Shown here: piece by piece, positions 14,255 to 21,096 of the stretch
Numbering within the stretch: the first letter of the stretch is position 1
Layout of the letters: every line of letters begins with the position of its first letter
Origin: an uncultured Leucobacter sp.
GTDB lineage: Bacteria; Actinomycetota; Actinomycetes; Actinomycetales; Microbacteriaceae
NCBI GenBank assembly: GCA_937967375.1
Contig: CALCJF010000066.1
Coordinates: 1 to 21,096, forward strand
DNA length: 21,096 bases
Direction: 5' to 3'
The notes under the pieces: model-generated
What the model saw: the letters and a program-made list of their open reading frames with translations, nothing else
Databases searched by the model: none
What the model was told of the DNA's origin: nothing
Position numbers and translations under genes: made by a program

Positions 14255-14713
14255 GTGGCTCTGGATCCGCTCTCAATTGTCATGTTCGGCCTCATTGCCG
14301 TGCTCATCTTCTTCATGTTCCGTAACGGCAAGAAGCGCCAGGCAGCTCAGCAGGAGATGCAGAACAACCTGCGTCCCGGCGCTCAGGTGATGCTGCAGTC
14401 TGGCATTTTCGGAACCATCGAGTCGGTTGACGAGGAAGAGAACCGCGTGACCGTGCGCAGCGGCGACTCGAGCTTCGTCGTGCACCGCAATGCAATCGGC
14501 CAGATTGTGGCCCCCGCTGATGCACCCGCAGAGAGCGCAGAGACCAGCGAACTCGCACCTGACGACGATCCCGAGTTCGGCGAGCGCGTGAACGAGATCA
14601 AGAACGACGCTGCTGAGGGTGCCATCGAAGCGGAGCAGAGCAGCACCGAGGCTGCCGACGCCGCTGAAGCAGAGGCTCCCAAGACCGAAGAGGGCGACGC
14701 CCCTAAGGCCTAG
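14255..14713 (+). CDS. yajC: Preprotein translocase subunit YajC
   Basis: YajC is a small single-span membrane protein that associates with SecDF at the Sec translocon. One transmembrane helix (about residues 6-22, LSIVMFGLIAVLIFFMF) is followed by the conserved cytosolic part RNGKKRQAAQQEMQNNLRPG and GAQVMLQSGIFGTIESVD. The C-terminal 65 residues form a long Ala/Glu/Asp-rich tail that is low in complexity and common in actinobacterial members, giving 152 residues. The GTG at 14255 is preceded by GAAAGGAAAG. It lies between ruvB and secD, with a strong hairpin separating it from secD. Confidence 0.93.
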   Translation: MALDPLSIVMFGLIAVLIFFMFRNGKKRQAAQQEMQNNLRPGAQVMLQSGIFGTIESVDEEENRVTVRSGDSSFVVHRNAIGQIVAPADAPAESAETSELAPDDDPEFGERVNEIKNDAAEGAIEAEQSSTEAADAAEAEAPKTEEGDAPKA

Positions 14714-14721
14714 GCCCTACA

Positions 14722-14743
14722 GCCGGGCGCTCAGGCGCCCGGC
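14722..14743 (+). terminator. Strong hairpin between yajC and secD
   Basis: GCCGGGCGC, loop TCAG, GCGCCCGGC is a perfect 9-base-pair, very GC-rich hairpin starting eight bases after the yajC stop. The bases after it (ATATTCC) are not a U tract. It may be a partial terminator or an RNA-stability element that sets the ratio of YajC to SecD. The secD start follows 63 bases later. Confidence 0.6.
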
Positions 14744-14806
14744 ATATTCCGAACGTCAGGTGAGCTCGAGCGTGCGCTCGGGTTTGCAATAGAAAGAAGT
14801 TGATAC

Positions 14807-16696
14807 GTGGCGCAGTCACCCGCAGTGAAGCGAGCCTGGCGCTCGCTTACCACGTTGCTGGTCATCATCGTTGCCTTGATTGGCGTGATCGCACTCGGTG
14901 TTTGGCGCGATGGCGCTACGTGGACGCCGAAGCTCGCTCTCGACCTGCAGGGCGGCACGCAGATCGTCCTCGCTCCGAAGCTCTCCGACGGGCAATCGGT
15001 ATCGGGTGAGCAGTTGCAGCAGGCCGTCGAGATCATTCGTCAGCGCGTTGACGCCTCGGGCGTCTCTGAAGCCGAGATCACCACGCAGGGCAGCCAGAAC
15101 ATCTCGGTTTCGATTCCGGGCAAGGCTGACGACGCAACGCTGCAGCGAATCGAGGCCTCAGCGAAGCTCGACTTCAGGCCCGTGCTCTTCCTGGGCGCCA
15201 ACACCGGTGCGGCAGGCGATGCTGCGGCAGGTGCCGAGGCCGACGCGGCTGCGAGCGGAGAGACGGTCACGGGTGATCCAGAGGCTGCCGCCGACGGCGC
15301 GACGACCGAGGCGACCACCGATGCGACGACTGGTGCTGATGCGTCGGCAGCCACGGATGGCGCAGCCGCCGCCGACGGCGCCGCTGCGGAGGGCAACACG
15401 GCAGGTAGCGCCGACGCCGCCTCGGTCGACCCTGAGACCATTCCGAAAACCGCGTACGATCAGGCTTGGCTCACCGAGGGCCTCATGAAGAAGTTCAACG
15501 ACTTCACCTGCAGTGCTGAAGAGACGCTCGGCCTCAGCGAGGCACCGGCGGACCGCCCGCTCGTCACCTGCGACGACACGGGGCTCTACAAGTACATTCT
15601 CGGCCCGGTCGAGATGGGTGGCGAGACCATCACCGACGCCGCAGCCCAGGTCGCCTCGACCTCGACGGGGGCAAGCACGGGTCAGTGGGTCGTGCAGATC
15701 ACCCTAGATAAGCAGGGCACCAAGACGTTTGGTGAGATCAGCAGCCGCATGTACGGCCAGCCCGAGCCCTCGAACATGTTTGCTTTCGTGCTCGACAGCA
15801 AGGTGCTTTCGGCTCCGACAATGAACGGTGTGATTCTCGACGGCCGCCCCTCAATCAGCGGCAGCTTCACCCAAGAGTCGGCCCAGGTGCTTGCGAACCA
15901 GCTGAAGTTCGGCGCGCTGCCGATCGGCTTTACCGTGCAGAGCCAAGAAGACATCTCGGCAACGCTCGGCTCGAACCAGCTGCAGGCGGGTCTGCTCGCA
16001 GGCTTGATCGGCCTGCTGCTTGTCGTGGTGTACTCGATGTTCCAGTACCGCGCGCTCAGTACGGTGACGATCACTTCTCTGGCAATCGCCGGCGTGCTCA
16101 CGTATCTGATGCTCACGCTGCTCTCATGGCGTCAGGGCTACCGCCTCTCGCTCGCCGGTGTGGCGGGCATCATCGTGGCTGTCGGTATTACCGCCGACTC
16201 CTTCATCGTCTACTTCGAACGTATTCGAGACGCGCTTCGTGACGGCTTTGTGCTCGATCGCGCGGTCGAGCACGGCTGGAAGCGGGCGATCCGCACAGTG
16301 CTCGCCTCGGACGGCATCAACTTCTTGGCGGCGGCGATCCTATTCATTCTTGCCGTTGGCAGCGTGCGCGGCTTCGCGTTCACGCTGGGCCTGACCACTC
16401 TGGTCGACGTGCTCGTGGTCGTACTGTTCACCCACCCGGTGATGGTATTGCTTGCTCGCACGAAGTTCTACTCCGAGGGCCACAAGTTCTCGGGCCTTGA
16501 CCCGAGGCAACTCGGCGCGGTCTATCGTGGCCGTGCGCAGTTCCGCGAGCCTGTCGTGGCGTCACGCGGCGCCGCGAAAAAGGCGAAGGGGGCGCAGAAG
16601 GAGGCCGCGAAGCGGCAGACCATCGCAGAGCGCAAGGCCGCAGAATCGGCCGGCGCTGCATCGACCAGCACGGTATCGACCGGAAAGGAGAGCTGA
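14807..16696 (+). CDS. secD: Protein translocase subunit SecD
   Basis: SecD, an RND-superfamily protein, works with SecF to use the proton motive force to finish protein export. The first membrane helix (about 14-33) is followed by motif LDLQGGTQIVL (45-55), the large extracytoplasmic P1 domain, and five more helices in the C-terminal third, including AGVAGIIVAVGITADSFIVYFERIRD-type sequence. Residues about 132-208 are an Ala/Thr/Asp/Gly-rich insertion inside P1. The C-terminal tail is rich in Lys and Ala (KKAKGAQKEAAKR). The GTG at 14807 follows AGAAAGAAG. The stop is two bases before the secF ATG. The 629-residue length is within the actinobacterial range. Confidence 0.96.
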   Translation: MAQSPAVKRAWRSLTTLLVIIVALIGVIALGVWRDGATWTPKLALDLQGGTQIVLAPKLSDGQSVSGEQLQQAVEIIRQRVDASGVSEAEITTQGSQNISVSIPGKADDATLQRIEASAKLDFRPVLFLGANTGAAGDAAAGAEADAAASGETVTGDPEAAADGATTEATTDATTGADASAATDGAAAADGAAAEGNTAGSADAASVDPETIPKTAYDQAWLTEGLMKKFNDFTCSAEETLGLSEAPADRPLVTCDDTGLYKYILGPVEMGGETITDAAAQVASTSTGASTGQWVVQITLDKQGTKTFGEISSRMYGQPEPSNMFAFVLDSKVLSAPTMNGVILDGRPSISGSFTQESAQVLANQLKFGALPIGFTVQSQEDISATLGSNQLQAGLLAGLIGLLLVVVYSMFQYRALSTVTITSLAIAGVLTYLMLTLLSWRQGYRLSLAGVAGIIVAVGITADSFIVYFERIRDALRDGFVLDRAVEHGWKRAIRTVLASDGINFLAAAILFILAVGSVRGFAFTLGLTTLVDVLVVVLFTHPVMVLLARTKFYSEGHKFSGLDPRQLGAVYRGRAQFREPVVASRGAAKKAKGAQKEAAKRQTIAERKAAESAGAASTSTVSTGKES

Positions 16697-16698
16697 CC

Positions 16699-17718
16699 AT
16701 GGCTCGCAGCACATTCGCCGAGTTCGGCAACGCTCTCTACACCGGTGAGAAGTCGATCAACTTCATCGGGCGCCGAAAGACCTGGTACCTCATTGCAGCG
16801 GTCATGATTGTGATCGCGATCGTCGGCCCACTGCTGCGTGGTGGCTTCACTTTCGGTATCGAGTTCACTGGTGGTAGTCAGTTTCAGATTCACACCACCG
16901 AAGGAAGCCGTGACCAGTCGCTCGCCGTTGACGCGGTCGAGTCGGTGCTTCCGGGATCAGCCCCTCGCGTCTCGATGGTTGGCCAGAGCGACATTCGGGT
17001 GCAGACCGAACAGCTTGAGGACACTCAGTCGCGTCAACTGCACACCGCGCTCGCTGAAGCGTACGGGGTAAGCCCTGACGAGGTCACGGCCTCGTACATC
17101 GGCGCGCTATGGGGCAAAGACATTACGAGGCAGGCGTTGATCGGCCTTGGGGTCTTCATTCTCTTCGCGGCCCTCGTCATGGCCCTGTACTTCCGCACGT
17201 GGAAGATGTCGCTCGCCGCAATTATTGCGCTGTTCCACGACCTCATTCTCACTGCGGGTATCTATGGCATCTCGGGCTTCGAGATCACTCCAGCCGCGGT
17301 GATCGGCTTCTTGACCATCCTCGGGTACTCCCTGTACGACACTGTGGTGGTCTTCGATAAGATCCGCGAGAACACGTCGCCGGGCGAGCTCAACGATCGT
17401 CGCACTTTTGCCGAATCTGTGAACCTTGCAGTGAATCAGACCCTTGTGCGTTCGATCAACACCTCAGTGGTTGCGCTGCTGCCCGTTGGGTCGATCCTTT
17501 TCATCGGTGCGTTCGTGCTCGGCGCCGGAACCCTGCGTGACATTGCTCTCGCGCTGTTCATCGGTATTCTCGTCGGCGCGTATTCGACGATCTTCATCGC
17601 TGCACCGATGTACGTTCAGCTTCGACAGAACGAACCCGAGATCAAGAAGCAGGCTGCCCGCGTGCTGAAAGCTCGCGCCCGCGAGGTCGATTCGAATTCG
17701 GAGCCCAGCGTGGTGTAA
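16699..17718 (+). CDS. secF: Protein translocase subunit SecF
   Basis: SecF pairs with SecD in the membrane. The 339-residue protein has one N-terminal helix (about 29-46), the motif FGIEFTGGSQFQI directly after it, a periplasm-side P4 domain, and five C-terminal helices containing the RND-type segment ILGYSLYDTVVVFDKIREN and the closing LRDIALALFIGILVGAYSTIFIA. The ATG follows GGAAAGGAGAG inside the secD end, a good ribosome-binding site. The two-base gap to secD indicates coupled translation in equal amounts. The tail is short and charged. Confidence 0.97.
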   Translation: MARSTFAEFGNALYTGEKSINFIGRRKTWYLIAAVMIVIAIVGPLLRGGFTFGIEFTGGSQFQIHTTEGSRDQSLAVDAVESVLPGSAPRVSMVGQSDIRVQTEQLEDTQSRQLHTALAEAYGVSPDEVTASYIGALWGKDITRQALIGLGVFILFAALVMALYFRTWKMSLAAIIALFHDLILTAGIYGISGFEITPAAVIGFLTILGYSLYDTVVVFDKIRENTSPGELNDRRTFAESVNLAVNQTLVRSINTSVVALLPVGSILFIGAFVLGAGTLRDIALALFIGILVGAYSTIFIAAPMYVQLRQNEPEIKKQAARVLKARAREVDSNSEPSVV

Positions 17719-17748
17719 CGTTCAATCACCATAGGTGAGGAGGCGAAC

Positions 17749-19992
17749 GTGTCGAGCAACGAAACAAGTGCGCAGAACGGCGTCTCGCTGAGGCGTTTGG
17801 TGCCGCGCATCTTCTCGCGAGCTGGTGCTCCGGGCGCGGTGGATCAGCTGATCCGTACCGTACGCAGCAGCTGGCCGAAAGCCGACCTATCGGTGATTGA
17901 ACGCGCCTACACGGTGGCCGAGCGCGCGCATCGCAGCCAGAAACGTCGCAGCGGCGAGCCCTACATCACTCACCCGATTGCGGTCGCGCAGATTCTTGCA
18001 GAGCTCGGCGTCGCCCCGGTGGCGATCGCCGCTGCGCTTCTGCACGACACCGTCGAAGACACCGACTACTCGCTCGACCAGCTCACTGCTGAGTTCGGCG
18101 AAGAGATCGCAATGCTGGTCGACGGCGTCACCAAACTCGACAAGGTGAAGTACGGCGAGTCTGCGCAGGCAGAAACCGTGCGCAAGATGGTTGTCGCAAT
18201 GTCGAAAGACATTCGCGTCTTGATGATCAAGCTCGCCGACCGGCTGCACAACGCGCGTACCTGGGGTTTCGTCGCCGCCGACTCGGCGAAGCGCAAGGCA
18301 CAAGAGACGCTCGAGATCTATGCGCCGCTCGCGCACCGGCTCGGCATCCAGTCTATGAAAACCGAGCTCGAAGACCTCTCGTTCGCGGTGCTGAAGCCGA
18401 AGCTGTACGCAGAGATCGAGAACCTGGTCTCGCAGCGCAACCCCAAGCGCGAAGAGCTCGTCGGGCAGGTGATCGCCTCGATCGAGACCGATCTGCGCGA
18501 TGCCAAGGTGCGAGGCGAGGTAACCGGCCGGCCGAAGGAGCTCTATTCGATCTACCAGAAGATGGTGGTTCGGGGCCGCGACTTTGACGATATCTACGAT
18601 CTCGTCGGCATTCGAGTGCTGGTCACGTCGATTCGCGACTGCTATGCCGTGCTTGGAGCCGTGCATGCGCGCTGGACTCCGATTCCGGGCCGCTTCAAAG
18701 ACTACATCGCAACCCCGAAGTTCAACCTGTACCAGTCGCTGCACACGACCGTGCTCGGCCCTGACGGCCGTACCGTTGAGATTCAGATTCGCACCTTCGA
18801 AATGCATCAACGCGCCGAGTATGGCGTTGCGGCGCACTGGAAATACAAGCAGGGTGCGAACCGCAACTCGGCCTCGAACGACATGGCCTGGCTCGCGCAC
18901 ATCAGCGACTGGCAGGCAGAGACCGAAGATCCGAGTGAATTTCTCGATGCGCTGCGTTTTGAGATCGGCGCGAAAGAGGTCTACGTCTTCACCCCGAAGG
19001 GGCGGGTCATCGGGCTTCCCGAGGACGGTACACCCGTCGACTTTGCGTATGCCGTGCACACCGAGGTCGGCCATCACACCATGGGCGCGCGCGTCAATGG
19101 CCGCTTGGTCCCGCTCGAGACGGCACTGCACAACGGCGATGTGGTCGAGGTGTTTACTTCGCGAGACCCGAACGCAGGGCCAAACCAGGGGTGGCTCAAC
19201 TTCGTCAAGAGCAAGCGCGCGCACTCGAAGATTCGCCAGTGGTTCACGAAAGAACGCCGCGAAGAGGCTGTCGAGACCGGCAAGAACGAGCTCACAAAGG
19301 CGATGCGCAAGCAGAACCTGCCGCTGCACCAGCTCATGAACTCAGAGGCGATCAAAGAGGTCGCGGCCCAGCTGCGCTACGTCGACGTCACTGGGCTGTT
19401 CGCAGGCATCGGCGAAGGCCATGTCTCTGCGCAGTCGGTGGTCGAGAAGATTACCTCGATCATCGAGCGCGAAGAGAATGTCGCTGAGGCCGCGGCTCCG
19501 ATTGTTTCGGCGCAGCCGGCGCGTGCCCGCAAACGCGAGTCCGACTCGGGTGTGATCGTCGAGGGCGCTGACGACGTGCTTGTGAAGCTTGCAAAATGCT
19601 GCACTCCCGTGCCTGGAGATGAGATTCGTGGCTTCGTGACGAAGGGGCAGGGCGTGTCTGTGCACCGCGTGGATTGCCCGAATTTCGTTGCGCTCGCGAA
19701 CCAGGAAGACCGCCTGATCGACGTCGCGTGGGCGCCCACCTCGAAGAGCGTCTTTCTTGTGCAGATTCAGGTCGAGGCGCTCGACCGTTCGGGCTTGCTC
19801 TCTGATGTGACTCGGGCGCTCTCAGAACACCACGTCAATATTCTCTCCGCCTCGGTGAACACTTCAAGCTCCCGCCTCGCCATCAGTCGTTTTGTCTTCG
19901 AGATGGCCAATGCCACTCACCTTGATCACGTGTTGAACGCAGTGAGACGCATCGAGGGCGTCTACGACGCCTACCGAGTGAACTCGGGCTAG
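17749..19992 (+). CDS. relA: Bifunctional (p)ppGpp synthetase/hydrolase Rel
   Basis: Rel makes and degrades the alarmone (p)ppGpp, setting growth rate against amino-acid supply. The HD hydrolase domain shows His75, HDTVEDTD (99-106) and KLADRLHNAR (161-170). The synthetase domain has RPKELYSIYQKM (261-272), RFKD (315-318), the RxKD type of bifunctional enzymes, and VEIQIRT (343-349). A TGS domain (about 408-470) and a C-terminal ACT domain (about 665-745) bind the ribosome and regulate. The GTG at 17749 has GAGGAGG five bases upstream. Length is 747, as expected for an actinobacterial Rel. The order secD-secF-rel is conserved in the phylum. Confidence 0.97.
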   Translation: MSSNETSAQNGVSLRRLVPRIFSRAGAPGAVDQLIRTVRSSWPKADLSVIERAYTVAERAHRSQKRRSGEPYITHPIAVAQILAELGVAPVAIAAALLHDTVEDTDYSLDQLTAEFGEEIAMLVDGVTKLDKVKYGESAQAETVRKMVVAMSKDIRVLMIKLADRLHNARTWGFVAADSAKRKAQETLEIYAPLAHRLGIQSMKTELEDLSFAVLKPKLYAEIENLVSQRNPKREELVGQVIASIETDLRDAKVRGEVTGRPKELYSIYQKMVVRGRDFDDIYDLVGIRVLVTSIRDCYAVLGAVHARWTPIPGRFKDYIATPKFNLYQSLHTTVLGPDGRTVEIQIRTFEMHQRAEYGVAAHWKYKQGANRNSASNDMAWLAHISDWQAETEDPSEFLDALRFEIGAKEVYVFTPKGRVIGLPEDGTPVDFAYAVHTEVGHHTMGARVNGRLVPLETALHNGDVVEVFTSRDPNAGPNQGWLNFVKSKRAHSKIRQWFTKERREEAVETGKNELTKAMRKQNLPLHQLMNSEAIKEVAAQLRYVDVTGLFAGIGEGHVSAQSVVEKITSIIEREENVAEAAAPIVSAQPARARKRESDSGVIVEGADDVLVKLAKCCTPVPGDEIRGFVTKGQGVSVHRVDCPNFVALANQEDRLIDVAWAPTSKSVFLVQIQVEALDRSGLLSDVTRALSEHHVNILSASVNTSSSRLAISRFVFEMANATHLDHVLNAVRRIEGVYDAYRVNSG

Positions 19993-20004
19993 CGCTTCGG
20001 TGCT
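19991..20004 (+). terminator. Small UUCG-loop hairpin at the rel stop
   Basis: AGCGC-TTCG-GTGCT forms five base pairs (one G-U) closed by C-G on a UUCG loop, an unusually stable tetraloop. It starts in the rel stop codon and is followed by TATCCGG rather than a U tract. In the 64-base convergent gap before the opposite-strand gene it is the clearest structure and may help end the rel transcript, but the case is weak. Confidence 0.3.
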
Positions 20005-20056
20005 TATCCGGCTGGTGTCGCGACGCTGATGCGACTGCCCTGGGGCGTAGATGCGG

Positions 20057-21096
20057 CTATCCTGTTGCGGCCGCCGCGGCTCGCCCCGCGGCGCGCCCAC
20101 TGAAAATGCAGCCGCCCACGAAGGTGCCCTCAAGCGCGCGATAGCCGTGCACGCCGCCGCCGCCGAAGCCAGAAGCTTCTCCGGCGGTGTAGAGCCCCTC
20201 AACGACTGAACCATCGGCCGCGATCGCTCGGCCCTGCAGATCGGTCTGGATGCCGCCGAGGCTCTTTCGAGTGAGCACGTGCAACTTGACTGCGTAGAGC
20301 GGGCCAGCGGCGGGGTCGAGCAGACGGTGGGGCGGAGCCACGCGAATCAGCTTGTCGCCGAGGTAGTGTCTCGCGTCGCGTATCGCGGCCAGCTGCAGGT
20401 CTTTGGTGAACTTGTTGCCATACGCGAGGTCACGCTCGCGCACGGCATCGCGCACGGCGTTTCCATCGAGCGGCGCGTCGGTGAGCTGTTGCATCTTGCC
20501 GATGAGCGCATCGAGATCGTCGGCGTGCGCAAAGTCCACGCCGTTGTCGATGAACGCCTGCACCGGGCCTGGAGCGCCCTTGCCCAGTCGTTGCGTCAGC
20601 AGTTCGCGCACTGACTTGCCGGTGAGATCGGGGTTCTGTTCGCTTCCGGAAAGGGCAAACTCCTTTTCGATGATGCGCTGCGTGAGCACGAACCAGCTGT
20701 GATCATAGCCCGTCTGTAGAATCTGCTCGAGCGTGCCGAGCGTGTCGAAACCGGGTAGTGCGGGGGGAGGCATGCGTCTGCCGGTCGCATCAAGCCAGAG
20801 CGAAGACGGGCCGGGCAGAATACGGATGCCGTGCATCGGCCAGACGGGGGAGTGATTGGTGATGCCCTCGGTGTAGTGCCACATGCGGTCACCGTTGATC
20901 AGTGCCGCGCCAGCGCGTTCGGTGACGCCAAGCATGAGCCCGTCGACGTGCGCGGGCACGCCGCTGAGCATGTTCTCGGGGGCTGCGGGGAGGTGTGCTG
21001 GCCATTGCGCTCGCACCAGTGCGTGATTGCCGCCAATGCCGCCGCTCGCGACAATTACTGCCCCCGCAGCTAACTCGAACGAGCCGATCACGTCAC
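20057..21096 (-). CDS. FAD-binding dehydrogenase, C-terminal part (partial)
   Basis: The reading frame is open to the window edge and ends at TAG (20057-20059), so the start and the N-terminal FAD-binding dinucleotide fold lie outside. About 345 residues are present. Motifs ASGGIGGNH, the WP-HGIRILPGPSSLWLDATGRR segment and the C-terminal FGGGGVHGYRALEGTFVGG and CIFSGRAAGR fit the FAD-binding dehydrogenase group of the fumarate reductase/3-ketosteroid-dehydrogenase superfamily. The GVHGYRALEG segment closes the FAD site and the enzyme probably oxidises or reduces a hydrophobic ketone-like substrate, but the substrate cannot be stated. It is convergent with rel and shows no functional link to the genes before it. 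Confidence 0.85.
   Translation of the reverse strand, partial: DVIGSFELAAGAVIVASGGIGGNHALVRAQWPAHLPAAPENMLSGVPAHVDGLMLGVTERAGAALINGDRMWHYTEGITNHSPVWPMHGIRILPGPSSLWLDATGRRMPPPALPGFDTLGTLEQILQTGYDHSWFVLTQRIIEKEFALSGSEQNPDLTGKSVRELLTQRLGKGAPGPVQAFIDNGVDFAHADDLDALIGKMQQLTDAPLDGNAVRDAVRERDLAYGNKFTKDLQLAAIRDARHYLGDKLIRVAPPHRLLDPAAGPLYAVKLHVLTRKSLGGIQTDLQGRAIAADGSVVEGLYTAGEASGFGGGGVHGYRALEGTFVGGCIFSGRAAGRAAAAATG

Noticed and set aside
15230..15430. Possible tandem repeat or CRISPR-like array in secD
   Set aside because: The repeats are short, irregular and in frame, coding a low-complexity Ala/Thr/Asp segment; there are no equal-length repeats with unique spacers.
17887..19329. 480-codon open frame on the minus strand
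   Set aside because: It is the antisense shadow of rel and shows no domain or ribosome-binding site of its own.
1..21096. Search for defence systems, toxin-antitoxin pairs, prophage, insertion sequences, tRNA or rRNA genes
   Set aside because: All long frames are accounted for by housekeeping families or the EamA/GntR pair, and no terminal repeats, integrase or RNA gene folds were seen.

Overview
The window looks like a chromosomal segment of a high-GC Gram-positive bacterium of the Actinobacteria, most likely the family Microbacteriaceae (a Leucobacter-like organism is my best guess from gene order, not proven). The signs are strong G/C preference at third codon positions, many GTG starts, the DnaJ2-type zinc finger, start codons placed a few bases after a TANNNT -10 box, and the gene order. 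Nearly every base is in or next to a recognisable gene; no gene-free stretch reaches 300 bases (the longest, about 156 bases at 10494-10649, is the leuA leader).

Layout. (1) 2-1680: the 3' end of a DUF1990-like gene and hemW. (2) 1739-4771: a CIRCE operator followed by hrcA, dnaJ and rsmE, a heat-shock operon repressed by its own first product. (3) 4779-6378, minus strand: a two-gene module of a DMT/EamA-type exporter and a FadR-type GntR regulator. It sits between rsmE and the HIT gene, which I remember as neighbours in related genomes. A FadR-type operator lies directly in front of the transporter. (4) 6431-10085: HIT, phoH, ybeY, a CBS-pair protein and era, joined by overlapping start and stop codons. 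This is an RNA/ribosome-maturation operon. (5) 10122-12419: a small four-helix membrane protein (DUF5684-like), then leuA preceded by a leucine-rich leader peptide and a pseudoknot-capable leader RNA. (6) 12518-19992: ruvA, ruvB, yajC, secD, secF and rel: Holliday-junction branch migration, Sec translocon accessory subunits and the bifunctional (p)ppGpp enzyme. (7) 20057-end, minus strand: C-terminal two thirds of a large FAD-binding dehydrogenase that runs off the window.

Most of the content is conserved housekeeping. I found no phage, insertion sequence, CRISPR, toxin-antitoxin or defence system, and no tRNA or rRNA gene. The most interesting parts are regulatory. The leuA leader combines an 18-codon leader peptide containing three successive Leu codons, an 11-bp perfect stem that begins inside the peptide gene, and a 7-base loop sequence exactly complementary to the sequence overlapping the leuA ribosome-binding region. 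The EamA/GntR insertion carries a consensus FadR-type operator at a putative leaderless promoter. The CBS protein lacks the expected membrane domain, and leuA is joined directly to ruvA with no ruvC or recO, suggesting a synteny breakpoint.
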